Assembly: GCA_000727475.1 (NCBI GenBank) | Contig: KL647332.1 | Coordinates: 165,180 to 229,179, forward strand | Length of the DNA: 64,000 nucleotides | Direction of reading: 5' to 3' | Origin: Sarcocystis neurona | Lineage: Eukaryota; Apicomplexa; Conoidasida; Eucoccidiorida; Sarcocystidae | Part shown: piece by piece, positions 60,448-64,000 of the stretch | Numbering within the stretch: the stretch's first letter is position 1 | Layout of the letters: every line of letters begins with the position of its first letter | Position numbers and translations under genes: made by a program | The notes under the pieces: generated by a model | Told to the model about the DNA's origin: nothing | What the model saw: only the letters and a program-made list of their open reading frames with translations | Database searches by the model: none

Positions 60448-61957
60448 AGAAGAATCTCAAGAGAAAGTTTGCTTCACTTTCATTGCTCACTGCCGTCCCT
60501 TAATGCAGACAGCCTTGTATGTGGCAGTACGCGGACCGGGAACTGACAAAACCTATTCGGCAATTACCACGTCCCGAAAATAATAGCCTTCGGTGTTTTC
60601 CGCGTAGTCTCAACCATTAGCTAGGGGCCAGCAAGGATAACAAACCTGTTGCTGCTTTAGGGGACGACTTCAGGGCCTGCTTACAGTTGTAATACTGCTT
60701 ATTAAGAACGAGTTATGCGTGCAGCGTCGTGAATTTTGAAGATGCCGAAATACGACGCTCAAAGACACCCGCACCCACTACCAGACGTTCGTGCCTGCAC
60801 CTGGGGGAACAGTCACCTCTCCTTGTCACTGATGTCAGATCCTTGACCGGTGTCGTATTACTTGGGCAACGACGGTCCAGTGAATCACAATGAGTCTTCC
60901 ACGGATATCGAGTGCCACGCACTCTGCAGCAACACGAAAACATAAGAAAAAGCAGACGGTACCGTAGAAAAGTTTCCAGATCATGCCTGTAGTCGTCGTG
61001 CTACTGCTCTCACGCGTGGTCATGTGTCGCAGGTGACACAACGCCACACTACGCAGGTGTAGGCTGTTTACCAGTGATAAGCTATTGCAAGCTGTAGATC
61101 AACAATGATAGTCGCACGGAACTGCGAAGCTGCATAAGAGTCCTGCTGAGAGACAGTAACTCTGACAGCAGTGACCATTCCGTGGTGGACAGATCTGGCT
61201 GGTACACGTCAGACCACATCAACCGTTTTTTTGCCAAACAGTTGAAGGGAAAACTCCCAAAATGCTCTTCTTGAGTTTTCCTCCACGTTGCTTGCTTGTC
61301 GTGTCCTCTACCGGTACAGCTGATAGTCTACAGCTGAAGAGCCGCGTGGCACACCCGTTTTTAACACAGTCTTCAACAAAATAAAGAAGGCAGCGTTGCA
61401 CTACTCGAGGCACTCTCCACATGAAAAAGCCGCTCTTGTAGGATCATTTCTAAACGGGCTTCTAAGTGAAAAAACAAAGTTGTTCACTAAGGGTGAGACC
61501 CCCTAGAGTTAACGTATTGCACGCCAGGCAGACCAAGGTCGAGAATACACAGTAAGTGCATACGTGTGAACTCTATTCACACTTCGGCATCGCTCTCTCT
61601 CTCTCTATATATATACGTATACACATATCTATATATATACATATATATATATATATATGCATATGAAACCCCTTACGCCGGAGCGTGAATTAGGGTAATC
61701 GCTTGCGTTCTGCTAGTCCCTCAAGTGCTGAAACAGTCATATGGCGCCGCCGCCTTTTTTTACTCCACACCTGCACGAGATTCCTGACTTTGTGAGTGAT
61801 TCGACGCATTCATCGCCTTTCATATTCACAGGTGCTGGGCTCTCCCGGCTCTGCCATTGACTATACATTGGTTTGTGTGATTGTGAATTTTTTACAGATT
61901 AATACCTTAATGGTGAGTAGCTAGCGTATGAGCTGTTCCAGAAAGAAAGTTCCTCAG
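60448..61957. other. No gene recognised
   Basis: Short frames only. It contains the CT/TA microsatellite at 61592-61664. Confidence 0.45.
61592..61664. repeat. CT then TA microsatellite
   Basis: A (CT)n run passes into interrupted (TA)n blocks. Confidence 0.95.
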
Positions 61958-62344
61958 CTGTGGGCTCAACAGACCTGAGACTGCAGCTTGCGAGCACGTG
62001 TAGTCGCCAGCAGAGAATCTTGTTTGCCGTGCACCGGGCGCAAGATTCCAAAGGTTCTGAGTTGACCCACGGGGGCAGGTCCGCGAATTCTCTCATGTCT
62101 CCAAGAGATCTTGTTTACATCGTGACGCAGTCCCAGGCGGTAAGCGTGACACTACATCAGGAAAGAACACTAGGACTCCACGCCGACATTTGACAGGAAG
62201 CAACACGCAAGGAAAGAGTGCTACATTGCTGAAAAAAGCTTACGCGATGAGCGGAGGCAGGCGGCTGTCACAGGGAAGGCATCTCGCTTTGAATTGCATG
62301 GATCTGAATGTAAGCTTGGTGCCCACCTGCGAGCCCTTTTGCTG
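61958..62344 (+). CDS. Two phase-matched candidate exons, unknown protein
   Basis: Exon 61958-62139 follows an acceptor AAGTTCCTCAG and reads GSTDLRLQLASTCSRQQRIL, then SANSLMSPRDLVYIVTQSQA, ending at a consensus donor (GCG|GTAAGC) in phase 0. Exon 62261-62344 follows GGAGGCAG, is 84 nt (28 codons), reads VTGKASRFELHGSECKLGAH and ends at CTG|GTGAGG, also in phase 0. The matching phases and good donors make an expressed plus-strand gene likely. Flanking exons were not placed: upstream at least one exon ending in phase 1 is required, and the next acceptor may be ACCTTCAG near 62400. No domain was recognised. Confidence 0.42.
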
Positions 62345-63309
62345 GTGAGGGCTGCCAGCGAAGCTCAGTCCTTCACACATTTCTGCATGACTACCTTCAG
62401 GGCAAAGCTGTCGGCAGCACGGCAGCTTGACACGGGTGTCTGCTTTTGTTATCAGCTCAGCTACCAGGGCGCTTTCCCTTCTTCTTTGCTCGCCGGGACA
62501 CAGTTGTGATGCTGTCGAGTAGAATTACCCCACAGACACGTCGTGCTAGTGACAGGGCGTGAAACATCGAAGCGCGAAGTCATTGTAGCTACTACCGAAG
62601 TCCAGCGTGGCAGTTTCACGTCAGAGATGTGCGTGAAGGCTGTTTTCGTGCGCCGATATTGAGTTGTGCCGTTTTGTTGGTTTTTCGAGCACTGCAGAGG
62701 TCCACTTCAGCTGCACGTGGCCGTCTTGACGCTTCAGGCTGTAAGAACTGCTTTTAAAGCCGAACACGTTCTCCGCCACGTTTCCCGCGTGGCGTTGTCT
62801 TTGGCGAAATACGCCAGAAATGTTCGGGTGCCTCGCGAGCCCGGACCCCGTTCAGCAAAGGACTGACTAGACACAGAGGATATGTACGCGAGAAGTCGTG
62901 CGCACAGGCCCGCGGCTCACCTACCAGCTTGCACTGTCCGATATGTCAAGACGACAGCACGTATATTATGCCATTGCCTCTGCCGATCCGGCGTGTGCAA
63001 ATACTTCCTTGACACGGTGCACACGCGCGCCAATATATTCGGTGGTCAAAGAACAACATTTAACGTCTATGTCAACGCTCGTGATTTCCGCGTGTTAAGT
63101 ATGTGCCGTCTCTGCATTTGCAGCATCGGGGACTGCTTGGGCGCAGATGTGGCCTTGGGAAAATTTCTGCCGCATTTCCACTTCTGGGGGTGGTGTGTAC
63201 TGCACACGTAGTGGTCCTGATCGCTCACATGCCCCGCACCTCCACAAGTAAATACTCAAGTGCCTCCTGCGAAATACAACTAGCCTGTTCGCTCGCTTAT
63301 GACGTGTAG
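62345..63309. other. No firm gene; one dispersed repeat unit
   Basis: Short plus frames occur at 62666-62866 (helical, VSRVALSLAKYARNVRVP) and 62882-63211, without convincing edges. The piece 62690-62760 belongs to the degenerate repeat family seen at 49.5 and 55.6 kb. Confidence 0.4.
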
Positions 63310-63539
63310 CTGAACATGTGGGCGCTCTACGTGAAAGCACAAGCAAAACGACTCTGGTCTTCAGCTTGTATGTTTCACCGCCACAGTACAGCGCGTGTAA
63401 AGACGTAGAGACCTGCTCATTTCGGTACTTGAGGGTCACCCATTTTTCGAGCCACGCCCTTATTTCCAGTGCCACCAGCACCGAGACACGTGTGGAACCT
63501 CCGCATGCACTCTCATTCGACAAGCCACAAACGTGTTGA
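63310..63539 (+). CDS. Candidate exon, strand uncertain
   Basis: The plus frame is open after a GACGTGTAG acceptor at 63309 and reads EHVGALRESTSKTTLVFSL, then SPPQYSACKDVETCSFRYLR, then SHALISSATSTETRVEPP to a TGA at 63537. The complementary minus frame is also open and equally protein-like (STRVSVLVALEIRAWLEKWV). I favour plus because the nearest candidate exons upstream are on plus. No family was recognised. Confidence 0.28.
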
Positions 63540-64000
63540 TTTCGAACACACACACCAAGTTGGTAGGTTTCCAGACACGAAAGAAACAGTGCTAGGTTTT
63601 CCGTTCGGCGGCCTCCTTGCTGTGCCAGAGGACATGCCCAATTGAAAGCGCATGTTTTGTACTAACGTACAAAAGAGAGGATCGCGATTGTAGAAGCGTT
63701 AAGTGAACTACTGGGTAAGAATCGTGTAGAAAAAGCAGACACGTACGAACTTAGCGTCTTTTTAGAAACGGAACGTTGTGTGGTCCGTTTTGATTGGGCA
63801 AGCGCAAGAAAGCTCCTGCGGCACTAAGCCTTATGCTTTGTGGTACACTGGAGTGGCTTCTGCGGTCTAGAACGTGGTAGTTGGAAGAAAGGTATGCGCG
63901 TGGCGCTGGAACATTGCGATTGCTTGTGAGGAAGACGAAGTCCGTGGTCCATGCAGAATAGGGGAGCACTCGCGTCAAGCTGTCCGCGGGAGATTCAGAT
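63540..64000. other. No gene recognised
   Basis: Only short frames are present. Nothing supports a gene before the window ends. Confidence 0.4.

Noticed and set aside
52634..61200. Similar 45-base pieces at 52634 and 61147 (both near AACTCTGACAGCA)
   Set aside because: Similarity is modest and short; not enough to call a dispersed element.
1..64000. Telomere repeats, CRISPR arrays, rRNA, tRNA, transposase or viral genes
   Set aside because: Looked for on both strands; none could be recognised.

Overview
The window looks like nuclear DNA from a coccidian apicomplexan. The best fit is Eimeria or a close relative such as Cyclospora. This rests on three things: dense CAG/CTG trinucleotide and derived 14-18 bp repeats confined to one end (about 1-4.1 kb), roughly balanced base composition in the rest, and genes broken into exons by GT-AG introns with no operon structure. 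Alternating repeat-rich and repeat-poor segments are a known property of Eimeria chromosomes. The species cannot be fixed by eye. No rRNA, tRNA, CRISPR array, integrase or viral gene was recognised.

Layout. 1-4.1 kb: repeat-rich segment. 4.1-9.9 kb: no convincing gene. 9.9-17.9 kb, plus strand: a candidate exon, a Gln/Pro-rich ORF, and a five-exon L-type lectin (ERGIC-53/VIP36-like cargo receptor). 17.9-25.6 kb: gene-poor, with a 66-bp tandem repeat. 25.6-33.7 kb, plus strand: a long multi-exon F-box/leucine-rich-repeat-like gene whose second intron holds a 79-bp tandem repeat and a 933-base assembly gap. 34.9-35.2 kb: acylphosphatase. 37.3-38.05 kb, minus strand: a two-exon gene of unknown function with a 55-nt intron. 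38.9-39.5 kb: four copies of a 133-bp repeat. 41.8-45.4 kb, plus strand: a 1087-codon open frame for a Cys-rich, probably secreted protein, with a possible signal-peptide exon just upstream. 46.6-47.5 kb, minus strand: a RAB5IF/EMC6-type small membrane protein. 48.4-49.1 kb: plus-strand candidate exons. 51.6-52.6 kb, plus strand: a two-exon secreted single-pass membrane protein. 54.6-64 kb: isolated candidate exons and a degenerate dispersed repeat family.

The identified genes do unrelated housekeeping or secretory work: ER-Golgi cargo lectin, ER membrane insertion factor-like protein, F-box adaptor, acylphosphatase. Two or three putative exported proteins would suit a parasite that relies on secretion. 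Exon joins given here were checked by hand for GT/AG sites and reading-frame phase. No transcript or homology search could be run, so boundaries marked uncertain should be treated that way.
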